A stretch of DNA of 64,000 nucleotides from Butyrivibrio sp. VCB2006 (GTDB lineage Bacteria; Bacillota; Clostridia; Lachnospirales; Lachnospiraceae): the NCBI RefSeq assembly GCF_000420945.1, contig NZ_ATVX01000007.1, forward strand, positions 1-64,000, read 5' to 3'. Under the pieces are notes generated by a model that did no database searches, had not been told where the DNA came from, and saw nothing but the letters and a program-made list of their open reading frames with translations. Positions 16,901 to 24,168 of this stretch are shown here, in pieces (position 1 is the stretch's first letter; every line of letters starts with the position of its first letter). The position numbers and the translations under genes are program-made.

Positions 16901-19394
16901 AGTTGAAGAATCTGCTGCTGAAGTATCATTTGATCTGTATCCTGAAAAGAATTACTACTACATCAGAGTTACACAGGCAGACGGTAACATCGCTGTTACA
17001 GCTCCTGTATGGATTTCAAGCGTTGAGGCTGTTGGAATCAGCTCACTTTCTACAGAAACAGCTCTTCCTGTTGCAGGTGAAGAACTTACACTCAATGCAT
17101 CATTCTTTAACAATGAGCCAAGTGACTTTGACGTAAAGGGTATCGTTTATACAGCAAATGGTGAAGTTATCCATGTGACAGATGTTACAGGTGACAAGGC
17201 TGTACTTAAGGCACAGAGCGAGCTTACAGATTCTTTCACATATCTGTGTGACAAGGCCGGCAAGCAGACCATCCAGGTTGAACTTATCGGATACCTCAAC
17301 GGATTAGAAAAACACTATACATCTTCACTTGATCTTGTATATGTTTCAGATGATATGGTTACACATGTTGTTGTAGATGGTTCTCACCTCAACGACTATG
17401 TAACAGGTTATTACGGCGGAAACGTTGGAAACTTTGCAGATATCGCAGCAAGCGATTATGTAAAGGTTGATGTTGTTAAGGATCAGATCACAGCTGAGAC
17501 ACTTGCAAATGCAACTGTATTCGTAGTATCTGCTCCTAACAAGAACACCAAGTATGGTGAAGTTAAGCATTTTGAAGATTCATTTATTGAACTTGTAAAA
17601 GAGTATGTTGCAGGCGGCGGAAACCTTATTGTTTGCGGTCTTGCAGATTACCAGGATACAGCTGACGGACAGTCTTCAACTGAAATCAATAAGCTTCTTG
17701 AGGCAGTTGGTGCTACAACAAGAATCAACTCCGATGAGGTTGTTGATAATGATAACAATGGCGGACAGGAGTACAGACTCTATCCTGCAGGCTTTAACAG
17801 AAACTGCTACCTTGTAAAGGGTGTAACAGATACTCAGAAGTACAGTGCTTACAGCGGATGCTCAGTTCTTGTTGATGAAGCGGCAGTAGCAGCAGGTAAG
17901 GCTGAGGTAGTTGTAACAGGCTTCGACACAACATATACCAAGGATTGCAAGCAGTTTGATGCTTACTACAAGGAAGTTCCTAAGGGAAGCGTTGTATTTG
18001 CAGCAAGAGAAGAACTTTCTTCAGGAAGTGAAGTACTTGTAACAGGCACAGTATTCCTTTCAAACTTCGAAGTTAAGTCTGAGCTTGACTACGGCGGACA
18101 GGAGTACTACGCAAACCGTAACATCCTTCTTAACTACCTTTCAAATAACAGAAAGGATATTAAGGTTAGCACAATCGCTGAGATGAGAAAGGGCGAGCCT
18201 GGAGACATCTTTACAGTAGAAGGTTATGTAACAGCCGGAACAGCAGTAGAAGGAAATAAGTTCTTCGATACTATTTATGTTCAGGATGAGACAGCCGGAA
18301 CAACAGTATTCCCTATCGCTGATGCGGGAATCGAAATCGGAACAAAGGTTAGACTTACTGGTTTCGTTGATGGATATCAGGGCGATAAGGAAATCCAGAT
18401 CTACAACTACAAGGTTCTTGATGCAGAGCACAAGGTAATTGAGCCTGCAAAGGTAACAACTAAGCAGGCAGCTGATTACGATGCACTTGGCGGTTCACTT
18501 CTTAAGGTAGAAGGTAAGGTTACAAAGGTTGTAACTAACACATCAGGCGTTGACTACTTCTATGTAGTTGATGAGTCAGGCGTAGAGGCAAGAGTATTCA
18601 TTGATGGTTATATCCTTGCTTCAGACGGAAATGATACAGTTAACGATGATGTTAAGGTAGGAAATACAATTAGTGCAGTTGGCCTTTCTTACTATAATCC
18701 TGACGGAGCTTGCCTGAGAGTTCGTGATAGAGCTGAGATTGAGCTTGTTGCAGCTCAGGAAGAAGTTAAGGCTACACTTGTAACAAAGTGGGGAGTAACC
18801 TATCTTGTTACAGAGGATGGCGAAAAGCTTACAGGTTTCCATACAGTTGACGGTAAGGACTATTACTTCAACGAAAAGGGTGCCATGGTTAAGAGTAACT
18901 GGGTAACAGAAGACGGCAAGAAGTACTATGTGCTTGCTGATGGTACAGTTGCTAAGGATAGAGTAGTTAACAAGTGGGGAACTGAGTACTCATTTGATGC
19001 AGATGGAGTTCTTCAGACTGGCTTCTTTGACCGTGATGGCAATACTTACTATGCAAAGTCTAACGGTGCTATAGTTAAGCAGAACTGGGTAAAAGAAGAT
19101 GGCAAGACCTACTATGCACTTAAGGATGGTAACCTTGCTAAGAATACTATAGTTACAAAGTGGGGAACAAAGTATATCTTTGATGAGAACGGAGTTCTTC
19201 AGACTGGCTTCTTTACCTTTAACGGATCAAGATATTATACCAAGGAAAATGGTGCTGTTCTTACCAACTCATGGGTAACAGTTGATGGTGAAAAGTACTA
19301 CTGCAAGGGCGATGGAACACTTGCAATTTCAGAGACAATCACAAAGTGGGGCGCTAAGTACTCATTTGATGAGGAAGGTCATCTGATCAAGTAA
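13971..19394 (+). CDS. Giant secreted multidomain PHP-domain protein with cell-wall-binding repeats
   Basis: 1807 residues. Order, with approximate positions: signal peptide 1-32; acidic Thr/Glu/Ser linker to 120; OB-fold like that of secreted nucleases 125-235; beta-sandwich 390-510; two chitobiase-C-terminal-like repeats 515-680; PHP metallo-hydrolase domain from 682 (QLHSHTAYSDG, LAVTDHSN, FNHPGT, NQDNHKG); a GATase1-like region 1130-1390 (GGGNLIVCGL); two more OB-folds 1398-1590; and glucan/choline-binding-type repeats 1603-1807 (KWGTEYSFDADG units). His and Asp metal ligands of the PHP site are kept, so it is probably an active phosphoesterase or nuclease held on the cell wall. Substrate is unknown. 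GGTGGGAG precedes the start. The Fur-like palindrome just upstream suggests iron control. Confidence 0.8.
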   Translation: MKNRKRILALILTGFLSVTTAFQSTSAVAFATEGTEIATEAASVEASSETSVVTTDASDEASTEASVEETDEASKEDSIEKTPEVTDNASDGEVKTEPAKEEEKVEETTGEAEAEVVISTIKEVKEKASGEFTVKGVVVYANGKNVYIQDETGAICLYFTDKPSVAVGNLLTAKGTYQDYNGLLELSGATLVENDTTNTKDYGFTTFDSGEIATLVANHDDYECQRVILKNVTVGSKADIGKGKVTLTSGSSSILVYDKSNVTKAFGELEEGTTVNVTAVVSDYKGIQVILYSDDSHNMVEVVKPEEPEPTEAEVDDSVTMNVASFAGTDVSAFKDDLVIYADGTVANDGANKDHEVTAFKGGNQKAPVYSYKNGDNNISIIGSTGMKSGDYYQITVSGKGYGLYKLSFDMRGSNTGAKNWAVSYSTDGENFTAIGDKVALEGTSWKDDNTFEVPADVKHVDKIIFRVGPADDTSINGKTVATGGVNRFTDIKVTGSPVEASDITSSVNVEPAAGEIPYNTTLSMNCKTKESTIYYSVNGSEFAVYDDSNKPVLTQDMFVTASELDVTKKAVVTVYATCEGRSDSVKKDFVYTQAQVGTVKASPNGGAIRLSNAITLKTATEGAEILYSLDKGETWTVYTEPFKLTELPASVMAKATLDGYSESPVATFDYTLRVNEEYNIYFGQLHSHTAYSDGAGTADEAFNHAANEVENLDFLAVTDHSNSYDNDTSVTIADGSASSEWVEGHELADKYTTEDFVGLFGYEMTWSGGAPGHMNTFNTNGFMSRNMPGYESKSRTALQNYYAQLVNTPESLSMFNHPGTTFGDFYDFAYYSKANDQQITLIEVGNGEGAIGSSGYFPSYEYYTRALDKGWHVAPANNQDNHKGRWGDANTGRTVILADSLTRENIYDAIRNMRVYATEDNDLKIYYTLNGYEMGTVLDEVPSNVNIKVKTSDPTDSSVMTVEVVANGGYVVASQRVEESAAEVSFDLYPEKNYYYIRVTQADGNIAVTAPVWISSVEAVGISSLSTETALPVAGEELTLNASFFNNEPSDFDVKGIVYTANGEVIHVTDVTGDKAVLKAQSELTDSFTYLCDKAGKQTIQVELIGYLNGLEKHYTSSLDLVYVSDDMVTHVVVDGSHLNDYVTGYYGGNVGNFADIAASDYVKVDVVKDQITAETLANATVFVVSAPNKNTKYGEVKHFEDSFIELVKEYVAGGGNLIVCGLADYQDTADGQSSTEINKLLEAVGATTRINSDEVVDNDNNGGQEYRLYPAGFNRNCYLVKGVTDTQKYSAYSGCSVLVDEAAVAAGKAEVVVTGFDTTYTKDCKQFDAYYKEVPKGSVVFAAREELSSGSEVLVTGTVFLSNFEVKSELDYGGQEYYANRNILLNYLSNNRKDIKVSTIAEMRKGEPGDIFTVEGYVTAGTAVEGNKFFDTIYVQDETAGTTVFPIADAGIEIGTKVRLTGFVDGYQGDKEIQIYNYKVLDAEHKVIEPAKVTTKQAADYDALGGSLLKVEGKVTKVVTNTSGVDYFYVVDESGVEARVFIDGYILASDGNDTVNDDVKVGNTISAVGLSYYNPDGACLRVRDRAEIELVAAQEEVKATLVTKWGVTYLVTEDGEKLTGFHTVDGKDYYFNEKGAMVKSNWVTEDGKKYYVLADGTVAKDRVVNKWGTEYSFDADGVLQTGFFDRDGNTYYAKSNGAIVKQNWVKEDGKTYYALKDGNLAKNTIVTKWGTKYIFDENGVLQTGFFTFNGSRYYTKENGAVLTNSWVTVDGEKYYCKGDGTLAISETITKWGAKYSFDEEGHLIK

Positions 19395-19422
19395 TTAACT
19401 AACGAAATAAGTGAAGTTTACA

Positions 19423-19456
19423 AACTCCGTGATAGAAGTTTCTATCACGGAGTTTT
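19423..19456 (+). terminator. Terminator of the giant PHP-protein gene
   Basis: A perfect 15-bp stem (AAACTCCGTGATAGA / TCTATCACGGAGTTT) with a 3-nt loop and a short T-run. Confidence 0.85.
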
Positions 19457-19457
19457 G

Positions 19458-19466
19458 TGCTATACT
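19458..19466 (+). promoter_or_regulatory. Extended -10 promoter of gdpP-rplI-dnaB
   Basis: TGCTATACT (TGN plus TATACT) sits just after the preceding terminator and 47 bases before the gdpP start. No clear -35 box. Confidence 0.5.
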
Positions 19467-19513
19467 ATAGTAAGTGATAACATGTCCAAATTTTTGGGGA
19501 AGAGGACTTTATA

Positions 19514-21565
19514 ATGCCTAACAAGAACAGAGTTAAGTTAAAGGGGAAGCTTAAGACATATCTTCGTGTCTTTACATATCTTGGAATACTACTGATTCTG
19601 ATTAATATAGCTGTGTTTACAGTGGATTTTACAGCAGGTCTTATTTTGCTGGCTTTCACCGGGCTATATTTCGTGGTCATTCTCTATGTGAATTTCTACA
19701 ATAAGCCTCTCATAATGAATGAACTGGTTAGCTTTGCTACCGAATATGGACAGATTCAGAAAAAGCTTTTAAGAGAGCTTGATCTTGCTCATGCAGTTTT
19801 GGATGACACCGGCAAAGTGGTTTGGACCAACTCTGCATTTGAGAGAATAGTCCATGTGGAACGCGGTTACAGGAAATCTATCACAACTCTTTTCCCAAAT
19901 ATTACTCCGGACAAGTTCCCGGAAGGTTATGAGGAACTTTCCTACGAGCTGGAATACGAGAATAGCAATTATACTATGAAGATTAAGAGAATCTCTCTTC
20001 ATGAGATGGCTGTTAACAGTGATATTATTGATGCTCAGGAATATCAGGGCAGCCTTATTGCTGTGTATCTTTTCGATGAGACAGCTCTTAGACTTGCAAT
20101 TGAAGAGGTTGATAACCAGTCTTTGGCAGCAGGCCTTATTTACCTTGATAACTATGAGGAAGCTCTTGATAGCGTAGAGGAAGTTAGAAGATCCCTTTTG
20201 ACAGCGCTTATAGATAGAAAGATCAACAAGTACATTGCCTCCTGCAATGGTATTGCCAAGAAGATTGAGAAGGATAAGTACTTTGTTGTAATGCCCAAGA
20301 AGTCCTGTGAGATGCTTAGAGAGCAGCGTTTTGATCTTCTTGAGGATGTTAAGACAGTTAATATCGGTAACGAGATGGCGGTTACCTTAAGTATAGGTAT
20401 CGGACTTGACGGCCTTTCTTATGCTCAGAATTATGAGTTTGCCAGAAACGCCATTGATCTTGCTCTTGGCCGAGGCGGTGATCAGGCCGTTGTTAAGAGC
20501 AATGATAATATTTCTTATTATGGCGGTAAGAGCCAGCAGATTGAAAAGAGTACAAGAGTTAAGGCCAGAGTTAAGGCTCACGCCCTTAGAGAGATTATTT
20601 CCGGTAAGGATACTGTAATTGTAATGGGTCACAGAATCGGCGATGTAGACAGCTTTGGCTCTTCAGTTGGTATCTATAGGATTGCCAAGACTTTGGATAG
20701 GAAGTGCCACATTGTTCTTAATGATGTAACAACTTCTATGCAGCCATTGGTAGATCTTTTCAAGAATAATCCTGATTACGAAGAGGATATGATCATATCC
20801 AATCAGCAGGCCATTGATATGGCAGGCAGCAATACAGTTCTTGTAGTAGTGGATGTTAATAAGCCAAGCATCACAGAGTGTCCGGAACTTCTTCGTTTCT
20901 GTAAGACAATCGTGGTCCTTGATCACCACAGAGCAGGAACAGAGGTTATTGAGAATGCTACACTTTCATATGTAGAGCCTTATGCGTCATCTGCATGTGA
21001 GATGGTTTCAGAGATTCTTCAGTATATTGGTGAAAACGTCAAGATCAAGAATGAAGAGGCTGACAGCTTGTATTCAGGAATGATCGTTGATACCAATAAC
21101 TTTATGAATAAAACCGGTGTCCGTACATTCGAGGCCGCAGCATTTCTTAGAAGAAACGGTGCAGATGTTACACGTGTGCGTAAGCTCTTTAGAGAAGATG
21201 CTCTTGAATACAAGGCTAAGGCTGATGTAGTAAGTCAGGCCCAGGTTTATAAGGGCAAGTTCGCTATATCTGTTCTCAAAAATGACGAGCTTCAGAGTCC
21301 TACAATTATCGGAGCCCAGGCAGCTAACGAGCTTCTAAATATTAAGGGAGTTCGCGCAAGCTTTATCTGTACTGAGTATCAGAATCAGGTTTACGTAAGT
21401 GCCAGATCAATCGATGAAGTCAATGTACAGATTATCATGGAGAAGCTTGGCGGCGGTGGACATATGAGCAGCGCCGGATGTCAGATTGAGAATGTTAATG
21501 CACAGCAGGCTATAGAAATAGTCAAGCAGACACTGGATAAAATGATGGAAGAAGGAGAATTATAA
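19514..21565 (+). CDS. gdpP: Cyclic-di-AMP phosphodiesterase, GdpP type (DHH/DHHA1)
   Basis: 683 residues. Two N-terminal membrane helices (about 18-60), a PAS-like sensor (about 85-160), a degenerate GGDEF domain (about 190-320), then a DHH phosphoesterase domain (GHRIGDVDSFGSSVG near 376, VVLDHHRAG near 470) and DHHA1 (GGGGHMSSAGC near 640). This is the GdpP/YybT order. The family hydrolyses the second messenger c-di-AMP to pApA at the membrane, controlling potassium and wall homeostasis. The DHH motif and metal ligands are intact, so it should be active. It leads a gdpP-rplI-dnaB operon as in many Firmicutes. Confidence 0.95.
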   Translation: MPNKNRVKLKGKLKTYLRVFTYLGILLILINIAVFTVDFTAGLILLAFTGLYFVVILYVNFYNKPLIMNELVSFATEYGQIQKKLLRELDLAHAVLDDTGKVVWTNSAFERIVHVERGYRKSITTLFPNITPDKFPEGYEELSYELEYENSNYTMKIKRISLHEMAVNSDIIDAQEYQGSLIAVYLFDETALRLAIEEVDNQSLAAGLIYLDNYEEALDSVEEVRRSLLTALIDRKINKYIASCNGIAKKIEKDKYFVVMPKKSCEMLREQRFDLLEDVKTVNIGNEMAVTLSIGIGLDGLSYAQNYEFARNAIDLALGRGGDQAVVKSNDNISYYGGKSQQIEKSTRVKARVKAHALREIISGKDTVIVMGHRIGDVDSFGSSVGIYRIAKTLDRKCHIVLNDVTTSMQPLVDLFKNNPDYEEDMIISNQQAIDMAGSNTVLVVVDVNKPSITECPELLRFCKTIVVLDHHRAGTEVIENATLSYVEPYASSACEMVSEILQYIGENVKIKNEEADSLYSGMIVDTNNFMNKTGVRTFEAAAFLRRNGADVTRVRKLFREDALEYKAKADVVSQAQVYKGKFAISVLKNDELQSPTIIGAQAANELLNIKGVRASFICTEYQNQVYVSARSIDEVNVQIIMEKLGGGGHMSSAGCQIENVNAQQAIEIVKQTLDKMMEEGEL

Positions 21566-21568
21566 TAA

Positions 21569-22015
21569 ATGCAGGTAATTTTATTGGAAGATGTTAAGAC
21601 ACTTGGCAAAAAAGGCGAGGTCGTTAAGGTAAGTGACGGCTATGCCAAGAACTTTGTAATACCTAAGAAACTCGGAGTTGAAGCTACTCAAAAAGCACTT
21701 AATGAGCTCAAGAATCAGCAGAAGAGAGATTCAATAGTAGCACAGCAGCAGCTTGACGAGGCTAAGGCTTATGGGGAGAAAATCAGCAAGGAAACAATCC
21801 AGGTTACAATGAAGGCTGGAGAGGGCGGAAGAGTATTTGGTTCCGTTTCAACCAAGGAAATTGTTACAGCTGCCAAGCAGCAGTTTGGATTTGATATCGA
21901 CAAGAAGAAGCTTCAGCTTGCTGAGCCAATCAAGTCATTTGGAACTTATGAGATACCTGTTAAGCTTCACCCACAGGTTACATCTACAATTAAGGTATGC
22001 GTAAAGGAACAGTAA
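21569..22015 (+). CDS. rplI: 50S ribosomal protein L9
   Basis: 148 residues: N-terminal rRNA-binding domain (MQVILLEDVKTLGKKGEVVKVSDGYAKNF pattern), a long connecting helix and a C-terminal domain with GRVFGSVSTKEI. L9 sits at the base of the L1 stalk. The start lies four bases after the gdpP stop, with GAAGGAG upstream. Confidence 0.97.
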   Translation: MQVILLEDVKTLGKKGEVVKVSDGYAKNFVIPKKLGVEATQKALNELKNQQKRDSIVAQQQLDEAKAYGEKISKETIQVTMKAGEGGRVFGSVSTKEIVTAAKQQFGFDIDKKKLQLAEPIKSFGTYEIPVKLHPQVTSTIKVCVKEQ

Positions 22016-22016
22016 T

Positions 22017-23360
22017 ATGGCAGAAGAAACGCTGTTAAAAAGGGTTGCGCCGAACAGCCTTGAGGCAGAACAATCTGTTGTTGGTGCTATGCTGATGGAT
22101 AAGGATGCCATCGAGATAGCAGCCGAGATAGTAACTGCGGATGATTTCTACAACAGGCAGCTTGGAACACTCTTTGAAACAATGGTTGAACTTAATAGAG
22201 AAGGCAGCGCGGTTGATATTGTCACACTTCAGAACAGACTTCGTGAAAAGAATGTTCCACCTAATGTCAGCAGTGTAGAATTTATCGGAGATCTGATCAA
22301 TGCAGTTCCTACATCTGCTAATGTTAAATACTATGCCAAGATTGTAGCTGATAAATCTACTCTCAGAAAGCTTATTCATGTAAGTGAAGAGACAATCAAT
22401 GCCTGCTATAATGACGCAGATGATATGGAAGGCGTACTTAACGACGCTGAAAAGAAGGTCTTCCAGATAACACAGAAGCGTAACACTGGTGATTTCGTTT
22501 CTATCGATCAGGTAGTTATGAATGCCCTCAACAGAATTGAGATTGCCAGCAAGATGAAGGGTAATGTTACAGGTCATTCCACAGGATTTACAGACCTTGA
22601 CTTTAATACAGCTGGTTTCCAGCCATCTGACCTTATCCTTATCGCAGCCAGACCTGCTATGGGTAAGACAGCCTTTGTTCTGAACATTGCTGAGTATATG
22701 GCTTTTCATGATAATAAGTGCGTTGCCATGTTCTCACTGGAAATGTCTAAGGAGCAGTTTGTAAACCGTCTCCTTTCCATGGAATCACACGTTGATTCAC
22801 AGCACATCAGAACTGGTAATATGTCAGATATGGACTGGGAGAAACTGATCGAAAGTGCAGATGTTATAGGATCCTCCAAGCTTATCATTGATGATACGCC
22901 AAGTATTTCAATACAGGAGCTTAGATCCAAGTGCCGTAAGTACAAGATGGAATTTGATCTTCAGGTTATCATGATCGACTACTTGCAGCTTATGAGTGGA
23001 GGAACAGGAAGAGCATCTGAGTCAAGACAGCAGGAAATATCAGAGATTTCAAGATCTCTTAAGGCTCTTGCCAGAGAGCTTAACGTGCCTGTTATAGCTC
23101 TTTCACAGCTGTCTCGTGCAGTTGAGCAGAGACCTGACCACAGGCCAATGCTTTCGGACTTAAGAGAATCAGGAGCCATCGAGCAGGACGCAGATATGGT
23201 TATGTTCCTGTACAGAGATGACTATTACAATAAGGATACTGAGAAAAAGGGCATCGCAGAAGTTATTATTGCCAAGCAAAGACATGGCCCAATCGGAACA
23301 GTAGAACTACTCTGGCTTCCGCAGTATACGAAATTCGCTAACCTTGAGAAGGGGCATTGA
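22017..23360 (+). CDS. dnaB: Replicative DNA helicase DnaB
   Basis: 447 residues. The N-terminal DnaB domain (LEAEQSVVGAMLMD) is followed by the RecA-like motor with Walker A ARPAMGKTAF near 218, Walker B VIMIDYLQLM near 318, and the SDLRESGAIEQDADMV block with the arginine finger region. It unwinds the replication fork as a hexamer loaded by the DnaD/DnaC-type primosome, whose genes lie at 46745-48960. The start overlaps the rplI stop region by one-base spacing, implying translational coupling. Its stop codon lies inside the first unit of the tandem repeat that follows. Confidence 0.97.
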   Translation: MAEETLLKRVAPNSLEAEQSVVGAMLMDKDAIEIAAEIVTADDFYNRQLGTLFETMVELNREGSAVDIVTLQNRLREKNVPPNVSSVEFIGDLINAVPTSANVKYYAKIVADKSTLRKLIHVSEETINACYNDADDMEGVLNDAEKKVFQITQKRNTGDFVSIDQVVMNALNRIEIASKMKGNVTGHSTGFTDLDFNTAGFQPSDLILIAARPAMGKTAFVLNIAEYMAFHDNKCVAMFSLEMSKEQFVNRLLSMESHVDSQHIRTGNMSDMDWEKLIESADVIGSSKLIIDDTPSISIQELRSKCRKYKMEFDLQVIMIDYLQLMSGGTGRASESRQQEISEISRSLKALARELNVPVIALSQLSRAVEQRPDHRPMLSDLRESGAIEQDADMVMFLYRDDYYNKDTEKKGIAEVIIAKQRHGPIGTVELLWLPQYTKFANLEKGH

Positions 23361-23484
23361 GTCCAGCAGCACTCGGAGGAGCGAGAAGTTAAGTCCTTCG
23401 CACTCGGAGGAGTGAGTAAATGAGTCCTTCGCACTCGGAAATGCGGAGTAGTTGAGCCCTGCGCACTCGGAAATGCGGAGCATT
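23358..23484 (+). repeat. Four tandem ~32-bp direct repeats overlapping the dnaB stop codon
   Basis: Units start at 23358, 23390, 23421 and 23453 (periods 32, 31, 32). Each has the core GCACTCGGA flanked by TGAGTCC or AGTCCTTC, and each can fold into a small stem such as CACTC/GAGTG or CGCA/TGCG. There are no unique spacers, so this is not a CRISPR array. It lies between the dnaB stop codon and the shared terminator. Confidence 0.75.
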
Positions 23485-23520
23485 TCCTCGTTCATCTGGC
23501 TGCGCCAAATGTAAAATAAA

Positions 23521-23561
23521 AAAAGCACGTTTAAACAAGTAAACTTGTTAAACGTGCTTTT
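23521..23561. terminator. Bidirectional terminator between dnaB and the ferredoxin gene
   Basis: An 18-bp stem (AAAAGCACGTTTAAACAAG / CTTGTTAAACGTGCTTTT with one bulged A) and a 4-nt loop, with T-runs on both sides. It can end both convergent transcripts. Confidence 0.93.
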
Positions 23562-23580
23562 GTTTATTTTTCGCTTGGAC

Positions 23581-23751
23581 TTAGCCCTGAGAGATTGCTG
23601 ATACAGGGCACTGAGCAGCGCAAGAACCGCAATCGATACATGTATCAGCATCGATAACGTACTGAGCGTCTCCCTGAGAAATAGCTGAAACAGGGCACTG
23701 AGCAGCGCATGAACCGCAGCTGATGCAACCATCACTAATAACGTATGCCAT
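23581..23751 (-). CDS. 2[4Fe-4S] ferredoxin, 56 residues
   Basis: A complete small gene read from the minus strand: ATG at 23751, stop at 23581, AAGGAG nine bases before the start. It has two CxxCxxCxxxCP cluster motifs (CISCGSCAAQCP and CIDCGSCAAQCP), so it should bind two [4Fe-4S] clusters, the clostridial type. The two halves share an identical 16-residue run, CGSCAAQCPVSAISQG, an unusually clear internal duplication. It probably takes electrons from the pyruvate:ferredoxin oxidoreductase encoded divergently at 24169 and passes them to hydrogenase, Rnf or nitrogen/carbon metabolism. Confidence 0.95.
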   Translation of the reverse strand: MAYVISDGCISCGSCAAQCPVSAISQGDAQYVIDADTCIDCGSCAAQCPVSAISQG

Positions 23752-23943
23752 AATAGTCTCCTTCCATCATTTAAATGCCTTAAATTGTAACAAATTAACG
23801 ATTGACTTAGCCATGCCAACCTTTGATACATGATTATGATAATATAACAAAACTTTTTGCGCAAGACTATAAACGAAAACTTTTATCAGATGAAAAGATT
23901 AAATTAGTATAAATTAACTGACAATAGGGATGAATTCGGGAAA

Positions 23944-23957
23944 TGTAAGCGTTTACA
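23944..23957. promoter_or_regulatory. Perfect cre-type palindrome (CcpA site candidate)
   Basis: TGTAAGCGTTTACA is a perfect 14-bp palindrome and fits the catabolite-responsive-element consensus TGWAANCGNTNWCA at every position. It lies 27 bases upstream of the nifJ -35 box, a location from which CcpA usually activates, and about 190 bases upstream of the ferredoxin gene on the other strand. Confidence 0.7.
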
Positions 23958-23984
23958 CAAATTGCCGTCAAACCCTTGAAAACG

Positions 23985-24014
23985 TTGACATCAGTATAGT
24001 TTTGATGATACTAT
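23985..24014 (+). promoter_or_regulatory. Promoter of nifJ
   Basis: A perfect TTGACA, an 18-base spacer and TACTAT preceded by TGA (extended -10). The leader to the start codon is about 150 bases and includes a ribosome binding site followed by ATGTGA, a start codon directly joined to a stop codon (24075-24080). Confidence 0.7.
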
Positions 24015-24168
24015 TGAATACGGCAGAATACGAGTGAAATATCCGTCACATCTATTTTCCACGGGAGGAAGAAAATGTGAACGGAGTTTTTGCGCGTTTT
24101 GTTATGTTTCTACACAACTTAATATAAAAAGCCAAAATAATCCAAAAATTAAGGTAGGAGGAATCAAA

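Noticed and set aside
23358..23484. CRISPR array
   Set aside because: Four similar units of about 32 bases directly abut with no unique spacers, no leader and no cas genes nearby.
23307..23864. 185-codon minus-strand frame overlapping the ferredoxin gene
   Set aside because: It reads through the tandem repeat and the terminator stem, and the true ferredoxin lies inside it in another frame.
24034..24168. N-terminal extension of nifJ from GTG 24034
   Set aside because: The known enzyme starts at MARNMKTMDG, with AGGAGG right before ATG 24169.
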